A DNA stretch of 64,000 nt from Pardosa pseudoannulata (GCA_032207245.1 CM063506.1:40554842-40618841), one strand, 5' to 3'; positions 1 through 13,872 are shown, numbered from the stretch's first letter. The notes: a model not told the origin generated them from the sequence alone. Program-made: numbers and translations.

Positions 1-777
1 CACCGTTTAATTTCTCACGGTGAGTTGAACATAAGTAAAGCTCTGAATAAAGAACACGTACTGCCATCTGTTGGCGGCTAGAAGCATAAATATCCATTAT
101 ATTGAAATCTTTTAGTTATAAAGGAAATTTTTTAGGGGTTTTCAACATAAATTTTATTTTGTAACAAGAAGAAATTAAACAGAAAATTCAGAACTATTTC
201 TAGCAAACAATACTTACTAATAATTTTTAATTTTTTTTCAAAATAAATCTATGAATCATTGTTTTTATATGTATGTCTTTTAATGAATTATTGTACAGCT
301 CAATCCCTATGATTTGGGAGACCGGCAGCATTAATATGTGCTATATTACGATTTTTGGTTTCATAGAGTGAGGATTGCAGTTAAAAATCAAGATGTCCAA
401 CTAGATGCTAGAGCATTTGTGTATATATTTGAATATGTGTGTATGTATATATTATGTATGTATCTAACTATATCTATCTATCTATATAAAATTTTAAAAA
501 TTATTTTATTTTATTTTAATTATTTATATATATGTTTAATATATTTTTAAAACGTCATTGTGTTTTCTCACTCGGAGAGATTCATACATCTGAAAATTTT
601 TATAAAAAAGTAGATGGTTCTCAAAGGGCAATTAATAGATACTACAACAATTCTAAAGACATTATTTTAACATACTGCTTGCGGCTACTCGTTTTTTGAG
701 TTATTCTCTGCCAGTTTTAATATCCATTATATTGAATTTTTTTCGTATTATAGTATAGAACCTCAAATGAGAACGTC
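1..777. other. AT-rich sequence, no gene recognised
   Basis: No credible coding frame. The 70-codon plus-strand frame at 338-550 consists of AT-rich low-complexity codons. A CTCF-like motif on the minus strand at 59-74 is discussed in the findings. Confidence 0.5.
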
Positions 778-1010
778 TGAAATTCGTAATTACCCCAAAT
801 ACTGACATTATTACAACTGCCAATATGTATCAGTTATAAATTGTATATCTTGTATTTTAAAATCAGATTTTCTCACTATTTACTTTCTGAAATTCGTCTG
901 AAATTTGTAATTACCCCAAATACTGGCATTATTACAACTTTCAGTATTTTTAAAATCAGTTATAAATTGTATATCTTGTAATTTAAAATCGGATTTTCTC
1001 ACTATTCACT
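778..1010. repeat. Two-copy tandem duplication, ~121-bp unit
   Basis: The block beginning GAAATTCGTAATTACCCC near 779 recurs near 900 (GAAATTTGTAATTACCCC). Both copies run through the shared segments CAGTTATAAATTGTATATC and GGATTTTCTCACTATT. The copies differ at a few positions and by a short indel. Confidence 0.8.
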
Positions 1011-1036
1011 TTAACGTACACAACTTATTTGTTAAT

Positions 1037-2040
<1,004 letters not shown>

Positions 2041-4446
2041 CATTTCCTGAAGTCCTTATCACATGTCAAGGTGTACGTGTTGAAAAAGCAGCAGATTCAG
2101 TTTCGGATTTCTTTTTCCGCTAAAGAAAACGCGGATTTCTTGTCTGATAGCGAAAAATTATCAACTGATTAAATGCCTTGTCACAACTTAACTTGAAGTA
2201 AAATAAACCAGTTGAAAATGTTTGACGCATCACAAGAAATCCGCATATTCTTCCCCAATAAAAGGAATCATAAATCCACATTTCGGTATCCGAATATCCC
2301 TTCAGTTGATCAGTTCATCACAACAGAACTTTGATAATATCATTGTCGCCCAAAATTTATACTCTAGATCTAGAAATGGTTTTGGAATATTCTGACAGCC
2401 CCAGTCTGGATCATCAAGGTCGACTAATGATGAAGAGTGTATAGCTGATTTAGTTTATCCAATAACTTGACCTCGTCACTCAGTCAGGGGTGAACAATCT
2501 CGTCTGGAATTCAAAGATGCCTAAGAATGAATCTCAACTTCTTGTATCTCGACTTCACCTGTGAAATTTCTCAGAAAAGTACATTTGTGCAAACTCCGAA
2601 GGGTTCGAGTTATTGAGAATGCCGAAATTGAACAATGAATCTTCCAAACTTTCTTGCTAGAATATTAAGACTCTTTTCCCTCAATCGCTTTTAATCAAAA
2701 CTATGTACATTCATAAATATTTGTATTTTCAGGGTTTTTGGGGAAGGCAAAGTGAGACTGGAATATATAGAAAATAAGAGGTAAAATTGCGAAGAAACGA
2801 TATTTTTAACAAGATTTTTATTATAATTTAAGAGAGAAAATCCCCTCCGTCAAAATTCCTCTTTTTTATTTTCAAATGTTTGTTTTAGAGCTTTTTCCTT
2901 CTTGAGCCACTCAGAAGAAATTTCACATTTAAAATAATTCTTTATTTCCCCAAATCAAATTCATAGCCATAAAATTATCGAAAGGTTATAAATATAGGGA
3001 AGGGCAGCGGTCCAAATAATGGCGGGAGATGAGTGAAAACAGTGGTAATATTCGGAAGCATTAGATCATTTTACATAAAAATCAGGCAGGTGTGGTGAGT
3101 GACATCGTTAAAAATTTTCCGTGCCATCTGAGGACAATGAACCAGAGTCTATCCACAGTGAACGCCCCTACTCAGTGAACTTTATTAAGTTACCATTGTG
3201 TTGACCTGTTGCTTGGCAATAGTATGAAGCATCTCCGTCGCAACGGCTGGATACTCTATAGATCCGTGAAACCTGAGATTCATGCATCAATGAGAGGAAA
3301 GTCCTTGTCAGAGCGATCAATGTCATCACGAGCGGATGTCCAATTCTGGCAACTTGGAGCTGCCCTTCTCGGGTAACAGCTTTTCTGGGGCTACCTTCGA
3401 AGAGTCTCTGTTACTGACAATCCTTCTTCTATGCCAATCGACGGTAACGAGATATGACTGTGCGCTGGAGTCTCTTACTTCCAACCACAACAAGCTGAAT
3501 AAAGTTAGTTCACTTCTTATTGCTGAGGTGGTGTTCTCGGTGTTTTCATTGTTGGCAATCTCGCCAGGAAGAACCAACTTTTAGAACAAATCAGTTGGAA
3601 ACCTCCAAGACGACTCCTCGTCCGGGTTTGATTAAGACTAAGCCAATGCCTAGCTGTCGTCTCATTAATTCGGTATTTTCCCGTAGCAATATGGACGTGA
3701 CCAAGTCTCATCATTCAGAAATCAACACAGAAAGTCGTATCATGAAGTCGCGTATGCAACCAATGATATTGCGACATGTTCCCATGGAAACATGTTCAAA
3801 ACTCGAAGTTTACGGACCTTTTCGAGCAGTCAAAACTGGAAAGATCAGACTCAGTCTTGCTCACTTACGATTCTTTTAAGTATAAAGGGTGATCATCAAG
3901 TTCTACGATAGAGTTGAAAATCTCCATGCAGACTTTTGGGCTGGTAGCACAAATTGGTCATCCTGATGAGATCGCCATTGAAGTGACACCTGTGTTATCC
4001 CTCAGGGGCTGTGGGATCGCTAGCAGTTGTACAAGACCAGTGCTGGCATATTATCAAGCTCAATAATACCATGAAGTCGAACACGAAAATTTGCGACAAA
4101 CACTATCTCGCCAATCCTATTAGTAGGAAACTGTGCGTTAATACATAATGTATTCATAATGCATAATGTATCCATGAACGTACTGGTATCTGATGTTGTC
4201 AGAGCCATCCGGACAAAGACTGTTTGAACGAAGTCTGGAATAACGGGTGAACAGAAGATAAACGACGAGTATCGGAAAATGATCACGTCGTTGTTCGATG
4301 AACTTGAATCATGAGGCTCCCTGACCGAGCGCTAAAACTAATTAAGCCCACTCTATTGTTCAGGCAGCAGCACTCAATGCGCAGCTTTGCTGTCAAAGAA
4401 TAGTTCGGCCTCTTGTGGCAGTTTGCTCTGCGATCGTGCAACACCT
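2041..4446. other. Unassigned region, less AT-rich at 3.1-4.4 kb
   Basis: Overlapping short ORFs occur on both strands at 3326-3879 and 4020-4286. None contains a domain I recognise or obvious splice signals. The raised GC suggests an old transposon or a duplicated fragment rather than background intergenic sequence. I make no functional call. Confidence 0.4.
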
Positions 4447-4447
4447 G

Positions 4448-4650
4448 TAGTTCTTTTCAGGCTGGCTTGGTTTCGATTGGAGCACTAAGGTCTAATGTTT
4501 TGCTTACGATAGCTAAATGAAACTGGAACCTATTGCTTAAAATCCATTCCGCAAGGCTACTAACATCCATGCCAGCAACAGAATTCAAACTCACGAACTC
4601 CGGTACCGAAGAGCAACGCTCTACCTATCAGCTAGAGTCCCTTAGGGGAC
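4448..4650 (-). mobile_element. tRNA-derived SINE, copy 1
   Basis: Read on the minus strand, a tRNA-like head holds an A-box-like TAGGTAGAGCG and, about 35 bp on, a B-box-like GAGTTTGAATTCTG. A tail block follows with a GGCATGGATGTT segment, then TTTTAAGCAATAGGTTCC, then AGACCTTAGTGCTCC. The same blocks in the same order occur at 47614-47792 (+) and 46863-47045 (-), which makes this a dispersed family and not a genuine tRNA gene. The A and B boxes are RNA polymerase III promoter elements in this class. This copy is diverged. Confidence 0.7.
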
Positions 4651-4665
4651 ACTGCGCTGTAGCCC

Positions 4666-5236
4666 GATCGGCCGGTTTCCACATTTCTGGATTCTTTTCT
4701 GGAGTGGTGTTGATAGTCCGAAGAATTTCTTTCTCACTGATCACTGTAGGGATTGCTCTATCTCGACCTTAATCTGTATGTCGTTATCAGTGAGTTTTCG
4801 GAGACGTGTAGGGGAGTTAACTTACATAAGAATCAGTACAAATGATATCAGATGTCAATTGTTTTTTCAGAGCAGGGAAATTATCTTTTTAATCGTAATT
4901 TTGTAGCATGGATTAGTAATACACTGTCCATTCTCAGGCCCTGTTTTGTGGTGTACCAAACTGTTCAACATCTCTGCCAATGATATTGTGTCCAATCATA
5001 TATACGATATTATATGGTCAATGACGAAATGTAATTTGCAGTTTTAAACATTTTGTCAAATGTCTCTAAATATACATGAAGCATTATCCTGACACTTAAG
5101 GTGTGTAAAGAGCATGGTAGACATATGTATATATTTCCGAGAAAATGTTGATTTAGTGGTAATAAAGTATTAATCATTTTTAGCTATATGTATACAGAAA
5201 CTTTCATAAAGTTCCTCAACACATAGGTTGAAAATT
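4666..5236. other. AT-rich sequence, nothing recognised
   Basis: No ORF, tandem repeat or paired terminal repeat seen. Confidence 0.4.
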
Positions 5237-5460
5237 CTGAAAGTAATCGTCACTAGAATAAGCTCGAAATCCGTTGTTCCTAAAAAAAAGCTAAACCACA
5301 AAGGGCCAAATATACAGATATAGTATCTTGAATAAATACAAGATTATATATACGGTATATTGAAGGCAGTAGTATCAACGTATTTTCTGACTGTTGAATA
5401 ACTACTTTGATTTTTAGGATTAACAGATTTCGAGCTTATTTTACCGATGATTATTTTTAG
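5237..5460. mobile_element. Foldback MITE-like element with ~50-bp inverted repeats
   Basis: The left arm (5237-5286) and the reverse complement of the right arm (5411-5460) align at about 80% over 50 bp. They share the exact core AATAAGCTCGAAATC and a CCTAAAAA inner end. The 124-bp centre has no coding potential. No clear target duplication was found, so the superfamily is undetermined. Confidence 0.65.
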
Positions 5461-5718
5461 AACTCAGAAGTAAGTAAGGTACTGTGTTGGATCTCTATAA
5501 ATATTTACCTTTTTGACTTTTGCTGTTTTTGAAATTCCTCGTTTAGTTTAAACTATTTTATTTTTATTTTTTCCCAAATTATATCCGAAATTAGTTTATA
5601 ATCCTTCATATCTGCCACTTTTCTATCAAGCTAAGTCTAAGTTGTGTTACGCTTATAAATACTGTAAAATAAAAAAAAAAGTTAAATTTTTTAAAAAAAT
5701 TACGAAAAATTCTATATA

Positions 5719-7496
5719 ATGGGTGGCAATAATTAAACTGACAGTGCTCACAGTGTTCTGTAGCGCGATCTATTTGCGAGAATGACGTCATATTTTGTAG
5801 GAAGAATAAACAAGACGGGGGACGAAGGATTCCGCTAAAAAACAAATTAGTTCCAAAAGTCACCGATTTTTATTTTGCTGTGTTAACAAACTCAAATCAA
5901 TACGGAAATTGCCTTTTATTTTGCATTCAAATGAGGATCAATGAGGCTGCCGTTGTTGTAAACCACATATCGATTCTGTGCATAGTATGCATAACACCAA
6001 AAAGTAACATGTCTGCAGAAATCTCCCGTACAGTCTGTGATATGTTATACTTCAACGTAGCCATATCCTGGACCACTCCTTGATAGACCTTGGACATAAG
6101 GTAACCCCATAGCCAGAAGTCGCATGGGGGAAGAATAGACGACCGAGGTGGCCATGCAGTTGGAAAGTAGTGGCTAATGACTCTTTCTGTTTTGAATTTC
6201 TGTCGTGGCAGCTGTTGCACCGGTACAGCAATGTGTGAAGGGGCTCCATCTTGCATGAAAATGATTTCCCTCAGGCATTGTCTTTGCTGAAGTACCGGAA
6301 TAACAAAGCTGTTCAACATGTGGCGATATTTCTCTTTGGTAACAGAACAAGTTTCTGGTCCTGTCAAGGTAATGTTCTCATAGAAGAATGGACCTACGAA
6401 AAATTCCGCTGTGAACCCACACCAAACATTTACCTTTGGTGAATTTAAGGGAATTACTGTGACTGCATATGGTGATTTGTCATCAAAATTCGGCAGTTCT
6501 GGGTATTCCCAGTTCCATTCAGGTAAAAGTGGGCATCGTCTCTACAGAAGATTTTCCACGGAAAAGCATCATCCACCTCCATTCTGGCAAGTAAGGTGAG
6601 AGCAAAAGTCAATTGCTTATCATGGTCGGGGTACATTAACTCCTGTACACGGCTGATCTTGTACGTATAAAAGTTGATAATTTTTCTGAAGTTTTTTCAT
6701 ACCTTACTGTAAGGCATATCCATATTCCGAACTAATCCACGAGCGCTATAGGTGGCAGCAAATTTGTATGGTCCTCTGTCGACAATCGCCGTGGCAACTG
6801 CTTCGATTGTATCCTGTGGTACAGGTTTTCGTCCTCTGCCTGACTCAACCTTCAGAGAACCTGTTTTCTCAAACGTCGCAACCATTGCTTTTAGCCATTA
6901 ACTGACACAGGACCATTACCTTACCGTTTACCTTTTATTTTTTTGTGAGTTCTAAAAGCACGAAGAGCGGCTGATACGTTGCACTGGTTGAGGTAAAAGA
7001 ATTTGATCAGTAACGCACGTTCGACTAAAGAAGGAGACATTGCACATAATTTTCAATCCGATTGACTCAAAACGTAACACATTGCATTTTAAAACCCAAG
7101 CAGCTAGCATTGTGCCAATGGATGTAACGTGAAATTTTAATAAAGAACTTCTTCTGCTCATCGTACGTGATATTGCAGATCACGAGACTTTATCGGTGTT
7201 TATGTAGATTTTACCCTTTTTTAAAAGTGTTGCCATATTGCACTTGAACTAAATCAGAAAATGTGCATAATAAAAGGTAATTTTATCCGTATTAATTTGC
7301 ATTTGTTAACACTCTATTTTCTATAACACAGCTCCAAATATTTCATTAGCGGTGACTTTTGGAACTAATTTGTTTTTTCGCTGAATTCTTCGTCTCCCGT
7401 CTTGTTTAATCTTCTAACAAAATGTGGCGTCTTTCTCGCAAATAGATTGCACTACAGAACACTGTGAGTACTGTCAGTTTAATTATGGCCACCCGG
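5719..7496 (-). mobile_element. Tc1/mariner-superfamily transposon with ~147-bp inverted repeats
   Basis: The left end, beginning ATGGGTGGCAATAATTAAAC, matches the reverse complement of the right end ending GTTTAATTATGGCCACCC. The match continues inward for about 147 bp (5719-5865 and 7350-7496), up to a shared AGTTCCAAAAGTCACC block. TA dinucleotides flank both sides (5717-5718 and 7497-7498), as expected for this superfamily. The interior carries a broken minus-strand transposase. Size is ~1.78 kb. The left repeat contains an intact TGACGTCA at 5783-5790, which is mutated in the right repeat. Confidence 0.9.
5927..6930 (-). pseudogene. Decayed DDE transposase, Tc1/mariner superfamily
   Basis: The minus strand carries transposase pieces in order but in different frames. 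An N-terminal helix-turn-helix-like region lies at about 6885-6697 (GSLKVESGRGRKPVPQD, EAVATAIVDRGPY). A segment with the first catalytic acidic patch (CRDDAHFYLNG) lies at 6636-6454. The C-terminal half lies at 6367-5927, with the second Asp in FMQDGAPSH and the third in PPCDFWLWGYL. I count 42 residues between those two aspartates. Just upstream of 6885 the GPVSVNG motif continues in another frame, consistent with a one-base deletion. The copy cannot encode a working enzyme as it stands. Arthropod relatives of this type are often annotated as DUF4817-containing or Tc3-like transposases. The superfamily is secure and the subfamily is not. Confidence 0.85.
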
Positions 7497-9354
7497 TATT
7501 TGTATATTTTGCTACACCTATAATTAAGTATACTAAATTTTGTAATTACATTTGGTTTTACGCTTGACTACTAGATGGCGACACTTTACAGATTCTCTTC
7601 TAAGGTGCGAATCGGGACAACTTCTATGCTCTAAAAGGTTCTAGTGAAAAATTACTTGGCCATTTTAACGCCATCTATTAACTAACATACAAACTAAAAC
7701 TATTCAATAAATTATGATCTTAGGGAGTTTTCGCCACATTTCAAATATTTTGTTTAAGTTTTTGATAATGTCATAAATTAACTTTCAATTTTTACTTGTT
7801 ATTTTTTATTACCTTAATTGTCAATTTTTTATTATCATTTTTGTTAGCATTTGTTATTTTAAGATTTTAAAATAAATTTCTACCATTATAAACATTTTTC
7901 ATATCTCAAAATGTCCATAATAAGTAGTAAATAGCCCAATTTTTTTAAGATAAAATATGTGTTCAGAAAAAATATAGTTCAATATAATATTTTACGAATT
8001 TAAATTTTTCTATCAAAGAAATTCACAACGTTAAATTTTATCTGTTACTCCGAAAATTATATAGCAATATTAAACACTTATTTCACTTAGTAAATTAAAT
8101 TTGATGTTGAAATTCAAGCAGAGTAAAAGATAGAAAAGTTTTTTTATCAGCTTAAAAAATGTGTTGACACAAAATTCATTTTTAACTGCTTTTAATGAAG
8201 AGCAAAATTTGAAATAGAATATTTTTAACCCTAGAAGCAATGTACTTTTAATACTTAACTTACGATGGAAAATAATTATTTAATACTCTTCAATATTTTT
8301 GGAGGTATAACAAGTCTTAAGATTATGAATATTTTTGCTAAGAAATATAAGCACCTAAATTTTTATATTCAATGACATTTTAGTTTTTTTTAGTAATTTT
8401 TTTCACTCTTAAATCAGGCTATTACCTGTCAAGAGGACAACAAAGAATTAACTATTAAAGTATCAAAAAATAACAAGAAACAAAAATTAAAATTAATTAA
8501 AAAGAATTATCTGAAACGTTAATAAAATCATGTTAAAAATAGCAGAAAATCTACTCAAGCTCATAAACAATTAGTTTAATAGTTTTAGTTTTTACATTTT
8601 CCAACAGATGGCGCCAGTTACCAAGTAAATTTTCCCTGAAACGTTTGCAGCATAGGGACTGTTCTGATCCATTCATCTCTCATATTCTGTCTGATTTAAA
8701 TCTGCCTTCGTCTTGTTATGGTCAGTCTCTTATTTTCGAACTACGAGCGTTAATGAACGAAATTAATGAACGTTTGGATATATTTTCCTGCTACTAGATG
8801 GCGGCACTTTGTTACTTTTGTTACTCTTTTTGAGCAGTAGAGATAGCTTATACGGCTCAGACATCTACTTTAATGTGGTTGACTCTCCAAATGTTATCAT
8901 AAGTCTTCTTCTACTGGTTGATAGCCAAAGAACTACTTTGAGAACCTATCTGTTACTTTCCCATCTTTCTATTGGTTAAGACTTGTTATTCTCATTGGTT
9001 CTTGCAAACTCGATGCTAATCTAACCCTGGTTCAAAAAAGTTTAGATTTACTTAGAACATTATGATGCAATATGGATTAAATACAGATAATTTAAAAATG
9101 AAAATAAAAATTGGAAGCAAATTGAAAAAAAAAAAAAAAAAAAAGGCAGTAAAAACTATTAAATTACAAAAAAACAAACAAAAACAAAATGAAATAAAAA
9201 TAAATCTGGTTGTGTTTTAATAAATATTGTAGCAATCTATTCATTTGGTAAGTATAAATGAAAAAAAAATAAAATACGTTTTAAACAATTTTATCTTCAG
9301 ATAAACTTCTGAGTAGAGTTATGAATTAGAAAATCTTTTTTTCAAGAGAATGAT
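7497..9354. other. AT-rich region with scattered inverted short blocks
   Basis: No coding region. Blocks at about 7568-7685 and, inverted, about 8601-8695 share TATGCTCTAAAAGGTTC-like and ATTACTTGG...GCCATCT segments. They may be the eroded ends of one old element. A poly(A) run lies at ~9125-9144. Three CTCF-like motifs are noted in the findings. Confidence 0.4.
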
Positions 9355-9715
9355 ACAAAAAACACTTTGCTGGAACAGAGGTGTACCCCAGAGCGGGACA
9401 GATAGAATTATCTCAGCGGACAAGAAACTTAGTCAGCGAATTTGACTGTTACACTAGGGGAAAAACTGAGCCACTTGACGGTGACAGCTGGAAAATGTGT
9501 TGAATGGACAGTTTGAAAGAAACAGTCCAGTTTGACAGAATGAAATTTACATCAATTGCACAGAAATCTTTGGGAAATGTGTTGGAAGAATTTTAAGTCG
9601 AAGATACTCTTTTGATTAAGATATTTTGTGGCTGGGAAAATAGTATTTAAGGAATTAGAATGGGAGAAAGGAGATTTTTAAGGAGATATTAAAATGAAGT
9701 AATTTTGATGTATTA
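9355..9715 (-). repeat. Dispersed repeat R, copy 1 (inverted relative to 16.1 kb)
   Basis: The plus strand here matches the reverse complement of 16135-16445 through many blocks. These include CACTTTGCTGGAACAGAGGTG, GACAAGAAACTTAGTCAGCGAATT, TTGGGAAAT, GAATTTTAAGTCGA and AAGGAATTAGAATGGGAGA (the last shared exactly). Homology stops sharply on both sides. It is probably part of a larger mobile element, possibly an LTR. Confidence 0.75.
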
Positions 9716-10060
9716 CGTATATAACACGTTTTATATAATAAAATTAATAATTTTGGTACATTACCATACACATACTTATATATGCATTTAATATATAAAA
9801 AGTATTACCCCTAAAATAGTTATTCGAAACCTTCTTTTTTCCCTTTTTATTGTTTTAATATCTAATTTCCAAACCATAAAATGTCAGATAAAGGAGTGCA
9901 CTCTAACTTGAATTCTTTTTACTCCTCTCTTAAAAGTAACGCTAGAATAAATGATAAATATATATCCATTGGCCACATTTTGCAAAGTGATATTAAGCTA
10001 TCCCAGGGAAATGGTATAACTACTGCAATAATGGAATTACTTCCTGTGTGTTTTCGAACT

Positions 10061-10590
10061 CTCTTAAACGTCTACAGTTCATTCTTACTTTACAAAATTG
10101 TTGATCCAGGTTAATTATGATGAGAACGTTGTGGGGATAACATCAGCCTCAAATATGTATGTTCTTGTATTCTAGGCAGAGCTCTTGCACTGTTGTTGTT
10201 GTTGTTGTCATATGCCACTTGCTTAAATACATATATAGGTATGCCACTCTTAAACGTCTACAGTTCATTCTTACTTTACAAAATTGTTGATCCAGGTTAA
10301 TTATGATGAGAACGTTGTGGGGATAACATCAGCCTCAAATATGTATGTTCTTGTATTCTAGGCAGAGCTCTTGCACTGTTGTTGTTGTTGTTGTCACATG
10401 CCACTTGCTTAAATACATATATAGGTATGCCACTCTTAAACAACTACAGTTCATTCTTACTTTACAAAATTGTTGATCCAGGTTAATTATGATGAGAACG
10501 TTGAGGGGAGAACATCAGCTTGGAATATGTATGTTCTTGTATTCTAGGCAGAGCTCTTGCACTGTTGTTGTTGTTGTTTTCTTATGCCAC
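10061..10590. repeat. Three-copy tandem repeat, 186-bp unit
   Basis: CTCTTAAACGTCTACAGTTC begins at 10061 and again at 10247. The third unit begins at 10433 with CTCTTAAACAACTACAG. The spacing is exactly 186 bp both times and the first two copies are almost identical, so the amplification is recent. Each unit contains a (GTT)n tract. The third unit passes into dispersed repeat B at about 10576. Confidence 0.92.
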
Positions 10591-10840
10591 TTAGTCAACG
10601 AAGCACAATGGAGCCGAAGGCTACTTCGTATTAAGCCAAAGGGGTGCGTTTCTCGTTTTGACGAGCACTTCAAGGGTGAAAGTGCAACGTATGCTCAAGT
10701 GGGTCCTCGTAATTTTGAACCAAGGACCAAGCAGAATATACATAGACTTGGAGTGCTACCCCCAGATGTATTGATTGGGAACTTGGAGAACACTGTGACC
10801 ACGAACATATTTTACGGTTCTCAGTCACCATTAACGAATA
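10576..10840 (-). repeat. Dispersed repeat B, copy 1, with (AAC)n tail
   Basis: On the minus strand the repeat ends in an (AAC)n tail, seen on plus as TTGTTGTTGTT. Its body includes plus-strand blocks GGACCAAGCAGAA, GAACTTGGAGAACA and TGTGACCACGAAC. The same blocks recur at 39641-39905, 39925-40195 and 46690-46800. An oligonucleotide tail suggests RNA-mediated spread (SINE or LINE 3' end). The 121-codon plus-strand ORF across it is not a gene. Confidence 0.7.
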
Positions 10841-10848
10841 CGTTAGAT

Positions 10849-13485
10849 CAGTGATTCTCAACCTGTGGGGCGCGCCCCCCTAGGGGGGCGCGAGCACACT
10901 AATGGGGGGGGGGGCGCAAGCATATCCAAGAGAAAATGTTATTTAAAAAAATTGATTAAGTGACTGAAAGGAAAGAACACACACACACATACAAAACAAA
11001 ATACATTTCGACATATTTAATAATTAACTTATTAAATTAAACAACTTACTAAATTAAAAACAAATTTAATAATTATTAGTGACTTCCTTGGGCCTGTCTT
11101 TCAGAGCAAAGTTTTTCGAAGGAGGGTTTAATATTAGAAATAGACACTCTCAGTTCTTTTTCTATATTTAGCTGAGATCTATATTTTGTCTTCAAAGAAG
11201 CCACCGCAGAAAATCCAGTTTCACAAAGGTAAGATGTTGAAAATGGTAGTAAAATGCGAAATGCCCTTGTTTTTAGTGCAGAAAACTCATCATCCACTCC
11301 TGCAAAATTCAAAGGGTGATTTATTACTAAACTGTCTTTTGGTTTCGCCGCTTGCCGTGAAGTCTATGAAGGTTTCTTCCTCTTCAATTGAGAGTCCTTT
11401 GGGAGTATTTGAAATGGATCCCTCACCCACTTGTAACTTGATATAAGTTTGTCGTCAGCAAGAAAGTACTTTTTAAAATTCTTTGCTAGCATTGCTAAAT
11501 GATTTTCAATGGTTGCAAAAACAACTTTTACATGTTGTTCTTCCGCCTTGTAAGTTTTAATACAATCATCAAATTTGCAAACATTGTTAAGTTTTCTTGC
11601 TTTAAATTTCTGCTCCACAATTCCAATTTCCTACAAAAAGCATTAACTTTATCACTCGTATCCAATATATGTGTATTTGCTCCTTGCAGATGAAGATTCA
11701 AGTTATTTAAATTCTCGAATATGTCGACCATGTAGCTCAATTCATAAATAAACTATCATAAATAAACTATAATAATCATAAATAAACTATAGCGAAAATT
11801 CTCAGCTTCCGGTCTGTTTTCCTCTTCTAGGAAAACGGCGATTTCTTCTTTTAATTCATAAACACGTTGCAAAAATTTCCCTCGTGATAACTATCTTGCC
11901 TCGCAATAAAATAGTAACGCTGAATGTACTGCACCCATGTCTTTACAAAGTGCGGAAAAGATTCTTGATTTCAGGGGTCTCATTTTTATATAATTTACTA
12001 CGGTAAAACTGTAGTTAACACAATATTCAAACCAGGACTCATTTCTTTGGAAGCCAAAGCTTCTCTGTGGATCATGCAATGTGTCCAGACGCACTGTGGC
12101 GATTTTTGTTTCACAAGTGCTTGAATACTTTGGAATCTTCCGGACATAGAACGAGCACCATCGGTGCATATTCCGACGCAATTTTTCCATTCTATGTTTG
12201 CCTCGTTCATAAATCATTTAAGATAGCAAATAATGCGAGTGCTGTTGCTTTGAGTTCTATTGGTTTGCAGTAAAGTAATTCTTCTACTACTGACAAATCA
12301 TCACAAAATCTAACATAGGCAATGAAATGAGCATCTTTATTACTATCTGTTGCCATCATCGAGTTGTATTGAAAACAATTTGTCACGCAACTTCGACAAA
12401 AGCTGACACTCTACATCTTCAGCTATATCAGCAATTCGACGGGCAACAGTATCATTTGAAACAGGTATAGACTGCAATTGTTTTGCAAAATTATCTCCAA
12501 ACATAATTTCTACAATCTCAATCGCGGCTGGCAAAATAAGCTCTTCACCAATGGTGTGAGGCTTTTTACATCTGGATATGTTATATGAAAGTTTGTAAGA
12601 GGCAATTAAAGCTTTTTCATTCACAGACAAAGTTTTTTTTAAACAATGATTTTTACTTTTCATATGATTTTAATTTTAATTCGAAGAATTTCTCTGGGTT
12701 TGTTTTACGTACTCAATGAGCGTTTCCAAATGTCGTTTAAGTTTATTAGGTTTCATGCTGTCTGACGCCAACATTTTTGAGCAAATGATACACAGGGGCC
12801 TTTCTTCTTCATTTACTTCAGTACTAGTGAACCCAAAATTTAAGTATTCTTGAGAATATTTTCTTGATTTTATTTTCGGAACCACGCTCGTCTGTGTACT
12901 TGTTGATGCTTGTCTATCGTCTAATGCTCGCTTACGCCCTCTTAAAATTTTATCCATGATTCTGCATAAGTCTGCTGCCATGAATATTTAATACCGTGAA
13001 TTGCAATTACACGAAAATATATATAACATACACATTAAGAATAGATTCAATAGCGATAAGAAGGATCGACTCGAATGAGATTGTCTGGAATTGAAATTGG
13101 CGTCATAGAACTTTCTCCTTCTCCCTATGAGAAAACATTTGTTCACATCTGCGCACGCTCCTAACTTAACTTTTAAGCTGACCAGACAAATTCCAGACAA
13201 ATCGAAACTTCTCGCGAAACCGTGAGAATGCCCGACATGGCGGGACGCAAGAGCAATAAAAAGCATAGGATTATTGTTTTTTCAATGCTGATATCAGTGT
13301 TGCAAAATGTCAATAAATTTCCGTATTCTTGGTAATTTGCAAAGTTTTAAAATTAAGGTTGTAGTGCAGGTTTGCCCCATAATGCTCAAAATACATTATT
13401 ATTGTATAATTTTATTGTACGTGGTAGGGGGGCGCGATGAAAATTATGATTGAAAATTCCGTGAATACTAAAATTGAGAACATTG
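10849..13485 (-). mobile_element. hAT transposon, 2637 bp, perfect 8-bp target duplication
   Basis: The element begins CAGTGATTCTCAACCTG and ends AAATTGAGAACATTG, which is a typical hAT-type imperfect terminal inverted repeat. It is flanked on both sides by CGTTAGAT (10841-10848 and 13486-13493). GC-rich subterminal blocks (GGGGGGCGCG) sit near each end. It encodes a decayed BED-finger transposase on the minus strand. It inserted immediately beside the end of dispersed repeat B. Confidence 0.95.
11076..12981 (-). pseudogene. Decayed hAT transposase (ZBED5/GTF2IRD2-like)
   Basis: Reading from 12981 downward, a BED-type zinc finger (CIICSKMLASDS...KLKRHLE) comes first. Conserved hAT segments (NEKALIASYKLSYNI, GEELILPAA, SNDTVARRIADIAED) follow, then a catalytic-domain piece (ATDSNKDAHFIAYV) in a shifted frame. 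Next come CTDGARSMSGR with CMIHREALASKE, and a C-terminal dimerisation block (LLPFSTSYLCETGFSAV, LKTKYRSQLNIEKELRV) at 11312-11076. The frame is broken by in-frame TAA codons near 12670, an extra base near 12350 and a shift near 12005, among others. Enough is left for a confident family call, but not enough for activity. Confidence 0.9.
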
Positions 13486-13809
13486 CGTTAGATGGTAGGC
13501 TGGCTCGGGCTCCGTACCCGCAACCCTCCAATTACGAGAGCGTTGTCTTTGTTGACAGAGCCACCGCGGCTCTCTTGAACTGTTGGTAAATCTGCTAAAG
13601 ACAGTTGGTAGATCGACGCGTCTTTTACATTAAATAAATGTGACGTTCCACCGCTCTTTGGACTTAATATTTCTGATGCAAGTATTGTCTTTCTAAAAAG
13701 TCTCTTTGCTCAGCAAGTCCGTGACAATTAAATAATAGGCTCTAATCGCGTGTAAGAGTTTTAATGATATCTAAATTGTTAGTATTATCCCCAATGTTGT
13801 CGAACTGAA

Positions 13810-13826
13810 AAAGCATTGTGACACAC

Positions 13827-13872
<46 letters not shown>

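Noticed and set aside
3326..3879. Overlapping ORFs on both strands in a less AT-rich segment.
   Set aside because: No domain, no splice context and mutually overlapping frames; too weak to call a gene.
10489..10861. A 121-codon plus ORF and a 63-codon minus ORF.
   Set aside because: They cover dispersed repeat B, whose other copies have no conserved frame.
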